This document shows positions 11,022-21,553 of a stretch of 64,000 bases of DNA, in pieces. The notes under the pieces are model-generated. The model worked only from the letters and a program-made list of their open reading frames with translations, searched no databases and was not told the origin of the DNA. The translations under genes and the position numbers were made by a program. Origin of the DNA: Meconema thalassinum (lineage: Eukaryota; Arthropoda; Insecta; Orthoptera; Tettigoniidae); NCBI GenBank assembly GCA_946902985.2, contig OX336397.1:185136813-185200812 (forward strand). The letters run 5' to 3'. Within the stretch, counting starts at the first letter, position 1; the number at the start of each line of letters is the position of its first letter.

Positions 11022-13399
11022 TGGTGCATTCTTGGAATGCACGGTACCTGAGATTACAAATTTGAATGCTTTTGCACGTTCTTTCCTTCCTTTTTGTCAA
11101 ACACCAACAGTGATCATTTGTTTTCTCCTCTATGTGCAAATTTCTTATATTTTGTGTGAGTATGTTTCAGATATATATTCTGTGATCCACCTAGCGTCAT
11201 ATGACAACAAATCTCTGAAGCTCTTCAACTCTTCCTCGCGCAAGAGGAATTCCACATCCATTTGGCTACCAGATACTGTTGTCAACTCTTTGAAGACCAG
11301 CTCAGCAAAAGAAGATTATTTTTTTTCTTTAAAGTTGGTTATGCTGATATGTATACCTCTTGTTTCCTACCCCCACTCTCTCCCCCTTCCGTGGTCTCTC
11401 CGTGCTCCGCCGAATTGCACTCACTTCTTAGTCGGCAGTCGTCGTGATCAGTTATGGCTCAACCAGAGTCAGCCTCCTGACCTAACGAGGCATTTCTTAA
11501 ATTCCACGCCATGTTGGAACTTTAAGTATTAGTGAAGAACTTCACCTTCGCCATGCAACAAAGATAAGTACCTGATTCAAGTTTTAACCTCATCTTCATG
11601 ATTTTACTTACCACATGCTTTTAACTATCTTTTATGGGCATTGTGAGGTTACTTGTTTTTGGGCAGAATCATCCTCCGCGGGATTTTCCATGTTGAGCTT
11701 TTGTTTAATCAAGCTAATCTTAGTGAAAAGCAGCATTTCTTATGCTTGCCAAATGAGAAATCTTCTCACTACGTGGGATATTATCTAATACCCACTGCCT
11801 ATAATTATAGAACTATTTCCTCCGCTGGATTTACATTAGCCCCATTTCACTACTAAGATTGTTCTGGAACTTTCCAGATTCGGTACTCAATCTACGAGTC
11901 CTTCCGTCATGTATTTCTCATGTACTTGGGAGAATTCTGTTTAAAACTAAATTACTACAACAGTGAATTTTCGTCCTCCGCTGGAACCTCTGGAACTTTC
12001 TATGGCGCATTTAATTGTAAATTACAACTTTTTCAAGAAATAGACTCTCACCTATATAGTGCAATCAGTTCTTTCCATAATTGCAATAACTTTCTTTTTC
12101 ATAAACTTTGTGTCTCCACAGTGAACATTTCATATGTTTCAATGAACTATAGTGAAAACCAGTGCTTGCTCAACTTTTCTACCGCGTCGCGATCGTCCGC
12201 TTATATTCAAATAAGGCCATGAACATTTTCCTCAATTCCCATTTCTCTTTCCTAAACCTCTAACTAACAATCTGCAATAAATTTGTAATCTAGGTCTGTT
12301 CCAATAAGGTGTCATTCTAAGAAGTGCCCTTCCATTTTTGTTGGTTTATCATTAAGTATTTCTGTATAATTTTTGTGATACGTGTCTAGTACACGTTTCA
12401 AATTTACATTGTTCCTCCCTTCAAAATCAGGGAAAACAATTCTCTAAACTCTTGAGCGAGTCATGTTCAGGTTTCACGAAATGGAAACTGCCCCATTTTC
12501 TCGTGGTTCCTAATTAAACATAGGAAGTCTAGAAACTTCCTTTTCACTTTCGCCAGGTTTCACAGTAAGTGACCTGCCCTCTTTGTATAACTCCCATATA
12601 TTCACTCGGTATAAATATAAGAAGTTGTAGGAACTTCTATCTTATTTTCACGTTGTTATTATTGTCCTTTTCAAAATTGTCATTTTCTCTAGAACATTCT
12701 CTCAAGAATTTCTTAAGGTACACTTTTTGTACTCCAATTCACGTTCAAGCTTTAATTATTTAATTGTTTATTGGTTTAACTCTTATAAAGATTTATAAGC
12801 TTGTAAGGTTTGAAACCTTGTAAATTGTTAATTGCCTGGAGCAACCGTTTAATGTTAAGAGGTCTGCGACCCTATTTGTTAAAAAGTTCAAATGAACTAT
12901 ATTTAGTAAAATCATATTGCATAATTGTTAATTTCCTCAAACTTCCTGCATTGTTAAATAAATTAAATATTTGTTTTTGGATTCATCATTTCTCTGATAC
13001 TACAGTTAGGCAGGATCCTGGCTTTCCTAGCTCTTCCTAGGTTTATGCCCTCGTTCATATACAATAAAGCTTTTACTATCTGTCTGGCCAGATCATCACC
13101 CTTCCCTATAGTACTTTTATTCGTGCTTGGAAGGAAACACACTAAAGCCTCTCTCTGGCAAACTGCCCAAGCCTTAGCTGCGGTTCCCGTCAGCTTCGAC
13201 CAAGCTCGTAGCCACTTTAGGTATCCGAGCACATATTTGCGGTGGCAACCGCTTCTAAATGGATTAAAAGTCAAATTAATAACTTTTGTGGGACTCTCCT
13301 CCTATTCTTCTATCCTTCTTTTCCAATCCCAAATCTACTTCCTTCTCTTAATCATCTTCCCTTGGTGGGTGGGTTATTCCCTAGCCTATAATCTACCCA
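11022..13399 (+). repeat. 5' LTR of the BEL/Pao element
   Basis: A 2378-bp direct repeat begins TGGTGCATTC and ends CTACCCA. It matches the 3' LTR at 17426-19804 with about ten substitutions and one single-base length difference by eye, so insertion was recent. Frames inside (for example 13045-13758 and 12963-13274) repeat in both LTRs and show no known domain. The strand is T-rich. Confidence 0.95.
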
Positions 13400-13404
13400 A
13401 AATT

Positions 13405-13422
13405 TGGTGCCGAAACCCGGGA
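13405..13422 (+). promoter_or_regulatory. tRNA primer-binding site
   Basis: TGGTGCCGAAACCCGGGA starts six bases after the 5' LTR and has the form of an 18-base complement to a tRNA 3' end, as used to prime minus-strand DNA. I did not assign the tRNA. No clear polypurine tract stands before the 3' LTR: the bases before 17426 are pyrimidine-rich. Confidence 0.85.
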
Positions 13423-13664
13423 GAGCCCATTTTTTCTTTTCTCTCTTTAAAAAAGTGTCATTTGACAATACTTTGCAAATTTTTAATATCTCCTTTGGAT
13501 CTTTCAGCTATATCTACGTCATGCAAAGCCTGTGAACGGGAAAGAGGCCGCTCCTGTCTCCTTTGGGGTGTCCTGTTCTTTCTACTCTCTCGCTGTTGCC
13601 AACCTGACAGCATCTCCAAGGTTCTACAGTTTCGTGAGTTGTATTTCAATTTATTCTTTTTGTC

Positions 13665-16600
13665 ATGGCTCCTACTGAAAAAGATGAAACTCTCATTGCT
13701 AGACGTTCTTCTTATAAAGGGCAACTCACTAGATTCCGAAATTTCATCAGCAAATTAAATCCCGCCGAGTGTGATTTAGATATCTTGACTCATCGTCTTA
13801 AGTTGTACGAACGGTCTTATGATTATTATGACCAAATTCAAACCGAGATTGAATCCGCTTGTCCAGAGCTCCAATCGGATCGGGACGAGGTCGAACCCTT
13901 GTACTTTGAAGGAATTGCAAAGGCCCACCAATTGATCCGCAATATCTCAGAACCGGACACTAGGGTCATCAATCCGGCCCAGTCAGCACCTGCTTCAGTT
14001 CACGAGAACAAACCGAAACCGTTACTTCCCAAGATAAGCCTACCGCACTTCTCAGGCAAGGAAGGTGAATGGTATTCTTTTTACGAACTTTACTGCTCTT
14101 TAATTCATGAAAATATCGAGATCCCAGACATACATAAATTTTATTTCCTCCGTACGTCTTTGGAATCTGAGGCCTTGACCTTGGTGGAGTCACTGCCTTT
14201 AAGCGCAGACAACTACCACATCGCCTTTAATCTCCTTAAAGAGAGATATGGCAATTTAAGGTCGAGTGTCGCTCGACACATCCGCTGTCTCTTCAATTTA
14301 CCAGCCGTCAAACCTAATGACGTCACATCTTTAAGAGACCTCTTAGATTCTATGCAGTTAAATGTCAGAGCGTTATACCAGCTAAAACAGCCTGTCCAAA
14401 CATGGGACACCATACTTATTCACCTAGCTACATCAAGATTCGATTTTTCGACACTGAAGGCCTGGGAGGTCGAACTCGCCTACAACAAGGAACATTCGTT
14501 CGAACACCTCGTTTCGTTTCTCAACAGTCGATGTCAATTCCTTACAGCACTCGCATTTCAGTGCGAAAAAGTCGAAACGAATCCTCAGTGTCAAATTTTT
14601 GAAAAAAAACTTGCTTCTTCAAAGGGACATCAGCCCCCATTTGTCGAAAACAAACAAACCCGTTCTTCTTTTAATCATTCAAGAGAAGATATCAGGCCGC
14701 TTAACAAATCGTTAAAATGCACGCTCTGTAAAAAGCTTCACACCTTGTATTTGTGCAAATCCTTTAAAGAATTGTCTGTCGAAGATCGAAGAAAGTTTGT
14801 CTTAAACAGCAAGCATTGTTTCAATTGCTTGTCACCTAAGCATTCTTCTTCGAACTGTACGTCATTAAATCTCTGTTTCCATTGTAAAAAACCGCATCAT
14901 TCTTTATTGCACGTTCACGATAAATCGAGGTCATCAGCACCCGCCTTTTCAAGCTCCATGCAGAGCAGCTCCGAACAAACTAATGCTTCTTCCTGCATTT
15001 CCAACGCCGAAACTTTTCACAGTGCGCAAACCCTGTTGACCACTGTACAATTTGAAATCCAAGATAAATTTGGAAATTGGTTCAAAACCCGTGGTCTTCT
15101 CGATTCCGCTTCAACGCACAACTTTGTTTCGCAATCGTTGATTAAAAAACTAGGTCTTTCGTCATCGCCTACTTCTATCAATGTGACCGGCATTGACAAT
15201 TTGAAAACTCAAGTTTTGCAGTCTTCAAAATTGAAAATCAGAGACGTTTGCCAAAGAAACACCAATCTTAATTTAAACTGTCTCATTCTTACCAGTATTG
15301 GCAAGGACACTCCAAGTCACTCCATTAATACCTCAGGATTAAAGATTCCTTCGCACTTAAGGCTAGCCGATCCTCAGTTTAATGCTCAAGGTCCCATTGA
15401 TGTGCTTTTCAGTGCCAATGTTTTTTGGAATTGCATTCGCAAACAAACACGCAAGTTATCTTCAACCGTGGTCGCTAGAGACACCGATTTTGGTTGGGTT
15501 ATTACTGGTGAAATCAAACATACCAGTGTTCAAACCAAAGCTCAATGTCATTTCGTTACGGCTGACATAAATCCCATTTCTGAAAAAGAGAACGCTCATG
15601 TTTCAGATTTCAATATTTTTGAAAACCACTTGTCGAAACGATGTCTTATCGTGAACAACTGCGCTAACCCTGTAAGTTGTTTAAATGGTTTTTCTTTCTT
15701 CCCGCACAAAATGGCAATTCAAGTTCGCCTTGCTTTGTGTTATTTCGTCTATCTTCTTATGTCATTTTTTATAGCAGTTAATTGCTTAAACTATTCCTCG
15801 AAAACTATCTTCCCCTTGTGTAAAACCATGGCTATCAGTCACCATCACTTTGCTGTACGCTATGTTTCACTTCTTTCGTTATGTAGAAGGATGGCCACGG
15901 CCGGCTCCTCCCCCCTTCCTCGCAATTGGAAGTCGCTCATGAAACCGATTGAAACTCTGAATTCTATAGCATCTAGAATAACTATTCTTATGCATAACCT
16001 TCGTCTCAATGTCTCAGCTTGTCTTCTTTGCTCGGAAGAATTAAGCTTCTTTTTGTTGGAAATTGTCCGATTTCGTGATCCTCTCAATTATGCGAAATTG
16101 ATTTCCTACTTTATTTCATATAGCTTTAAATTGCCTTTTCACGTCCAAGTTACGATTGACTGCATGCCGTTCAAACTGAATATCTGCTTTAAGTTACAGC
16201 TGATTCACCAAATGTTGTGTGTGTACTTCGAACTGCTTGTTTGTCAGACTTGTATGTATACACGCCTGAGGAATGCCAAGTTGTTTATTTCCTGTACGCT
16301 TGACACAGTTCAAAGCAAGTTTCTCTTATCTCAACTTTGGCTGATTGCCAAGCATTGTCTAGCGAGTTGCTACTATAAGTACGGAAGCCGTTTACCTACT
16401 TCCCAAAATAAACTTGTTCCGCTTAAGGACTCTGTCAGCTATTTATATGTCTTATCTCGTTGTACTATGTGTGTCAAGGCCGTGCTTGTTTACGTCCCTC
16501 ACTCACTCACGCTCGTATCTTACAATTGTTTCGATCCCTGTTTCAAAACTTCGTTACGTATTTCTCACGTGCTTATGTATTGCAATTTGCTTACATATTT

Positions 16601-17852
16601 TGCGATCTTAATGTTCATTGATGAACAAACTGGTTTTTTCTCGTCGTCACATTCGATGTGTTTTTGTATTCATACTTGTTATGTCCCGTTTTTCGATGAC
16701 TTAAGTAATTTTCTGAGTAAACCCTTTGATACTCATTATAACTTGAGGTTATTGTTTATGGCTACTCGTTTGTTACCTATGGCGTTCTTGCTTTCTACTC
16801 GCATAGTTCCTTTGTTTATTTGGTATATTCTTGTCCTGAATAGATGTACTTGTTCCTATACGCTTTGTTTAAACTTGCCAATTCTTCTTTCTCATCGTAT
16901 CGCAATCTTTACTAGTGCTTTATTTCCCTCAGCTTCTAGTTATTTCGTGATTGAAAGTGTCGTTAATTCTCACCTTTTAACTCCGCTTTCTAATGACCCT
17001 GATGACCTCCTTCCACTCACACCTGGTCACTGTCTTACACGCCCTTCTCTCTCTGCCCCTCCTCCCCTTCCCATTTCTTTCAGGGATTTTGATTTACCTA
17101 TTGGTTGGTGTAAACTTGAAGCCCTCCGTAATTCTTTTTGGAAAAGGTGGAACTTGGAATATTTAACTTCTTTGCAACGGAGGCAGAAGTGGTTTCTTTC
17201 CAGTCCCGACATTCAAGTGGGAGACTTGGTCTTGGTTAGGGATGTTCCACCCCCCCTAGTCGGGCCTTTTGGAAAAGTGACTAAGTGTTACCCTGGAAGA
17301 GATGGGAGAGTCAGGGTATTCAGAGTCTTGACCAATAATGGTCAGATCACAAGACTACTTTTCGACAATTGTTCATTACTGTACTTGTTTTTCTTGCTCG
17401 CTGTTGGTGTCTGGCCCTCCCAGTATGGTGCATTCTTGGAATGCACGGTACCTGAGATTACAAATTTGAATGCTTTTGCACGTTCTTTCCTTCCTTTTTG
17501 TCAAACACCAACAGTGATCATTTGTTTTCTCCTCTATGTGCAAATTTCTTATATTTTGTGTGAGTATGTTTCAGATATATATTCTGTGATCCACCTAGCG
17601 TCATATGACAACAAATCTCTGAAGCTCTTCAACTCTTCCTCGCGCAAGAGGAATTCCACATCCATTTGGCTACCAGATACTGTTGTCAACTCTTTGAAGA
17701 CCAGCTCAGCAAAAGAAGATTTTTTTTTTTTCTTTAAAGTTGGTTATGCTGATATGTATACCTCTTGTTTCCTACCCCCACTCTCTCCCCCTTCCGTGGT
17801 CTCTCCGTGCTCCGCTGAGCTGCACTCACTTCTTAGTCGGCAGTCGTCGTGA
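13665..17852 (+). CDS. BEL/Pao gag-protease polyprotein with replaced pol region
   Basis: A 1395-codon frame starts at an ATG after the primer-binding site. Residues about 120-290 form a DUF1759-type Gag (LPKISLPHFSGKEGEW onward). Near residues 350-420 is a zinc region, including a CCHC knuckle CFNCLSPKHSSSNC. Near residue 478 is a retroviral-type aspartic protease motif, LLDSAST, with DSA in place of the usual DSG or DTG. The motif DTDFGWVITGE near residue 608 normally precedes reverse transcriptase, but from about 15640 to 16930 the frame is hydrophobic, Cys-rich and unlike any pol domain. Known sequence returns with IESVVNSHLLTPLSND and a DUF5641-type integrase tail to about 17360. The frame then runs into the 3' LTR, so the natural end is uncertain. 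Confidence 0.88.
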   Translation: MAPTEKDETLIARRSSYKGQLTRFRNFISKLNPAECDLDILTHRLKLYERSYDYYDQIQTEIESACPELQSDRDEVEPLYFEGIAKAHQLIRNISEPDTRVINPAQSAPASVHENKPKPLLPKISLPHFSGKEGEWYSFYELYCSLIHENIEIPDIHKFYFLRTSLESEALTLVESLPLSADNYHIAFNLLKERYGNLRSSVARHIRCLFNLPAVKPNDVTSLRDLLDSMQLNVRALYQLKQPVQTWDTILIHLATSRFDFSTLKAWEVELAYNKEHSFEHLVSFLNSRCQFLTALAFQCEKVETNPQCQIFEKKLASSKGHQPPFVENKQTRSSFNHSREDIRPLNKSLKCTLCKKLHTLYLCKSFKELSVEDRRKFVLNSKHCFNCLSPKHSSSNCTSLNLCFHCKKPHHSLLHVHDKSRSSAPAFSSSMQSSSEQTNASSCISNAETFHSAQTLLTTVQFEIQDKFGNWFKTRGLLDSASTHNFVSQSLIKKLGLSSSPTSINVTGIDNLKTQVLQSSKLKIRDVCQRNTNLNLNCLILTSIGKDTPSHSINTSGLKIPSHLRLADPQFNAQGPIDVLFSANVFWNCIRKQTRKLSSTVVARDTDFGWVITGEIKHTSVQTKAQCHFVTADINPISEKENAHVSDFNIFENHLSKRCLIVNNCANPVSCLNGFSFFPHKMAIQVRLALCYFVYLLMSFFIAVNCLNYSSKTIFPLCKTMAISHHHFAVRYVSLLSLCRRMATAGSSPLPRNWKSLMKPIETLNSIASRITILMHNLRLNVSACLLCSEELSFFLLEIVRFRDPLNYAKLISYFISYSFKLPFHVQVTIDCMPFKLNICFKLQLIHQMLCVYFELLVCQTCMYTRLRNAKLFISCTLDTVQSKFLLSQLWLIAKHCLASCYYKYGSRLPTSQNKLVPLKDSVSYLYVLSRCTMCVKAVLVYVPHSLTLVSYNCFDPCFKTSLRISHVLMYCNLLTYFAILMFIDEQTGFFSSSHSMCFCIHTCYVPFFDDLSNFLSKPFDTHYNLRLLFMATRLLPMAFLLSTRIVPLFIWYILVLNRCTCSYTLCLNLPILLSHRIAIFTSALFPSASSYFVIESVVNSHLLTPLSNDPDDLLPLTPGHCLTRPSLSAPPPLPISFRDFDLPIGWCKLEALRNSFWKRWNLEYLTSLQRRQKWFLSSPDIQVGDLVLVRDVPPPLVGPFGKVTKCYPGRDGRVRVFRVLTNNGQITRLLFDNCSLLYLFFLLAVGVWPSQYGAFLECTVPEITNLNAFARSFLPFCQTPTVIICFLLYVQISYILCEYVSDIYSVIHLASYDNKSLKLFNSSSRKRNSTSIWLPDTVVNSLKTSSAKEDFFFFFKVGYADMYTSCFLPPLSPPSVVSPCSAELHSLLSRQSS

Positions 17853-19804
17853 TCAGTTAAGGCTCAACCAGAGTCAGCCTCCTGACCTAACGAGGCATTT
17901 CTTAAATTCCACGCCATGTTGGAACTTTAAGTATTAGTGAAGAACTTCACCTTCGCCATGCAACAAAGATAAGTACCTGATTCAAGTTTTAACCTCATCT
18001 TCATGATTTTACTTACCACATGCTTTTAACTATCTTTTATGGGCATTGTGAGGTTACTTGTTTTTGGGCAGAATCATCCTCCGCGGGATTTTCCATGTTG
18101 AGCTTTTGTTTAATCAAGCTAATCTTAGTGAAAAGCAGCATTTCTTATGCTTGCCAAATGAGAAATCTTCTCACTACGTGGGATATTATCTAATACCCAC
18201 TGCCTATAATTATAGAACTATTTCCTCCGCTGGATTTACATTAGCCCCATTTCACTACTAAGATTGTTCTGGAACTTTCCAGATTCGGTACTCAATCTAC
18301 GAGTCCTTCCGTCATGTATTTCTCATGTACTTGGGAGAATTCTGTTTAAAACTAAATTACTACAACAGTGAATTTTCGTCCTCCGCTGGAACCTCTGGAA
18401 CTTTCTATGGCGCATTTAATTGTAAATTACAACTTTTTCAAGAAATAGACTCTCACCTATATAGTGCAATCAGTTCTTTCCATAATTGCAATAACTTTCT
18501 TTTTCATAAACTTTGTGTCTCCACAGTGAACATTTCATATGTTTCAATGAACTATAGTGAAAACCAGTGCTTGCTCAAATTTTCTACCGCGTCGCGATCG
18601 TCCGCTTATATTCAAATAAGGCCATGAACATTTTCCTCAATTCCCATTTCTCTTTCCTAAACCTCTAACTAACAATCTGCAATAAATTTGTAATCTAGGT
18701 CTGTTCCAATAAGGTGTCATTCTAAGAAGTGCCCTTCCATTTTTGTTGGTTTATCATTAAGTATTTCTGTATAATTTTTGTGATACGTGTCTAGTACACG
18801 TTTCAAATTTACATTGTTCCTCCCTTCAAAATCAGGGAAAACAATTCTCTAAACTCTTGAGCGAGTCATGTTCAGGTTTCACGAAATGGAAACTGCCCCA
18901 TTTTCTCGTGATTCCTAATTAAACATAGGAAGTCTAGAAACTTCCTTTTCACTTTCGCCAGGTTTCACAGTAAGTGACCTGCCCTCTTTGTATAACTCCC
19001 ATATATTCACTCTGTATAAATATAAGAAGTTGTAGGAACTTCTATCTTATTTTCACGTTGTTATTATTGTCCTTTTCAAAATTGTCATTTTCTCTAGAAC
19101 ATTCTCTCAAGAATTTCTTAAGGTACACTTTTTGTACTCCAATTCACGTTCAAGCTTTAATTATTTAATTGTTTATTGGTTTAACTCTTATAAAGATTTA
19201 TAAGCATGTAAGGTTTGAAACCTTGTAAATTGTGAATTGCCTGGAGCAACCGTTTAATGTTAAGAGGTCTGCGACCCTATTTGTTAAAAAGTTCAAATGA
19301 ACTATATTTAGTAAAATCATATTGCATAATTGTTAATTTCCTCAAACTTCCTGCATTGTTAAATAAATTAAATATTTGTTTTTGGATTCATCATTTCTCT
19401 GATACTACAGTTAGGCAGGATCCTGGCTTTCCTAGCTCTTCCTAGGTTTATGCCCTCGTTCATATACAATAAAGCTTTTACTATCTGTCTGGCCAGATCA
19501 TCACCCTTCCCTATAGTACTTTTATTCGTGCTTGGAAGGAAACACACTAAAGCCTCTCTCTGGCAAACTGCCCAAGCCTTAGCTGCGGTTCCCGTCAGCT
19601 TCGACCAAGCTCGTAGCCACTTTAGGTATCCGAGCACATATTTGCGGTGGCAACCGCTTCTAAATGGATTAAAAGTCAAATTAATAACTTTTGTGGGACT
19701 CTCCTCCTATTCTTCTATCCTTCTTTTCCAATCCCAAATCTACTTCCTTCTCTTAATCATCTTCCCTTGGTGGGTGGGTTATTCCCTAGCCTATAATCTA
19801 CCCA
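17426..19804 (+). repeat. 3' LTR of the BEL/Pao element
   Basis: A 2379-bp copy of the 5' LTR, ending CTACCCA and followed by the second CAAGG. Small differences include a longer T run near 17720 and scattered single-base changes. The frames seen in the 5' LTR recur here. Confidence 0.95.
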
Positions 19805-20290
19805 CAAGGGAGGCCGACAGGAAAGAGAACTGAAAGGAGCCCGGTACCAGGAAGTAGAAGCGATGCCTGACTCAGTTGGGGTCCCGTGGTCGCCAACCCA
19901 AGTATCACGAGTTGTGAGACCTTGGGGGAGGGGACAGTTGTGAGAATAGCTTGCTGATTCTTAGCGAGGTGACATGAAAGGACTGTCCATAGCCCGCTGT
20001 GTTATCTGCTGTCTATGCTGATGCCAGCACATGGCCGTTACTCAAGCCACTGTGGTATTGCGAAAGAGTGAGTGATTCCCCGGCCAATCTAAATAGGACG
20101 GGGAACCCCGAACGTGTGTCATCATATTTCGTCATCATCTGCGATCATCTCTGGTTCGTGCAGCTTGGACCCGAGCAGTTCGCCATATGCTATTTCACTA
20201 GACGCATCAAGTACAGGCCGCCAGAAAATAAGTTGAGATTTTGGAAGACATCGAAGCTAGTCATCTGAATTACCTATATCAGTTTTAAAA
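19805..20290. repeat. Interspersed repeat, right part, after the BEL element
   Basis: The sequence continues the repeat interrupted at 11021 (GGGAGGCCGACAGGAAAGAG, later GGGGTCCCGTGGTCGCCAAC). The frame at 19999-20268 has no recognised domain and is not supported as a gene. Confidence 0.55.
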
Positions 20291-20329
20291 TTACACCATG
20301 TTCGTTTAGTAGTGATTTTTTAATTACCT

Positions 20330-21450
20330 TATTATTATCGTCATATGTGCAAATGACCTAGATGTTACGCGCATCATACCACTAATCACCACAGCCGTCT
20401 TTCTCGACTGTGATTTTTACAATATTTATTTTTATTACAGTACATTGTGTACATTGTAAGTTGAAGTGTCAATTCAATACCGGTAGTAGATTCCCTTATC
20501 ATCCTTATCATAAGGGCAAATGACCTAGATGTTACGCCCTTTACACCATTAATCACCACACACAATAAGTCTTCCTCGCCTGAGAATTTTGAAATATGTA
20601 TTTCTATTACGGTAGTTTGTAAGTTTGACATGTCAATTCAACAGTAGTTTTCATTATCATCCTTATCAAAACGGCAAATGACCTAGATGTTACGCCCATT
20701 ATACTACTAAGCAACACCCCATAGTCTTCCTCGCCTGTGATTTTATATATATGTTTTTTTATTTGTTTGTAAGTTTGATATACCCGTTCAGTCGTCGTCT
20801 TCATTATCTTCCTTATCAAAAGGGCAAATGACCTAGATGTTACGCCCATTATACTACTAAGCAACACCACAGTCTCCCTCGCCTGTGATTTTATAAATAT
20901 GTTTTTTTGATAGTTTGTAAGTTTGATATACCCGTTCAGTCGTCGTCTTCATTATCATCCTTATCAAAAGGGCAAATGACCTACAGTAGACGTTACGCCC
21001 ATTATACTACTAAGCAACACCACAGTCTCCCTCACCTGTGATTTTATAAATATGTATTTATTAGTTTGTAAGTTTGATATACCCGTTCAGTCATCGTCTT
21101 CATTATCATCCTTATAAAAAGGGCAAATGACCTAGATGTTACGCCCATTATACTACTAAGTAACACCAGAATCTTCCTCGCCTGTGATTTTATAAATATG
21201 TATTTCTATTCGGTTGTAAGTTTGATATACCCGATCAGTAGTCGTCTTCATTATCATCTTCATCATTATGGCAAGTGACCCACATGTTACGCCCATTACT
21301 ATAGTAATAATCACCAACACATAGTCTTGCACGAAGTATGATTCTTAAAAATGACTTTGTCTATTAATTTCTAAGTTTCATGTGTTCAATGCAATAGTAG
21401 TCATTAGGGGCCAATGACCCATAATATGTTCCGTTCATACTACTTTTAAA
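20330..21450. repeat. Helitron internal repeat family, right part
   Basis: About seven units of roughly 150 bp each carry GGGCAAATGACCTAGATGTT, a CCTCGCCTGTGATTTT block and GTTTGTAAGTTTGATATACC. They are homologous to 9900-10260. Minus-strand frames at 20386-20870 are repeat translations. Confidence 0.85.
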
Positions 21451-21553
21451 CAACACGACATAAAATGTTCCTTGACTGGTACGCCCTTTGGTATAGTAAC
21501 AATCACAAACAGCTTTCCCCTTCGAATTGTGTTCTTTTCTTAACTATTTCAAA

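Larger units (their letters stand above)
11017..19809 (+). mobile_element. BEL/Pao LTR retroelement with most of pol replaced
   Basis: Two 2.38-kb LTRs, a CAAGG target duplication, a primer-binding site six bases after the 5' LTR, and one long gag-protease frame define the element. The internal part is only about 4.0 kb. Reverse transcriptase, RNase H and the integrase core are absent, while the integrase C-terminal tail is kept. It must depend on another element for copying, like large non-autonomous LTR derivatives that keep gag. Confidence 0.9.

Noticed and set aside
13045..13758. 237-codon frame in the 5' LTR, partly repeated in the 3' LTR
   Set aside because: It crosses LTR, primer-binding site and leader, and overlaps the gag start in another frame with no domain.
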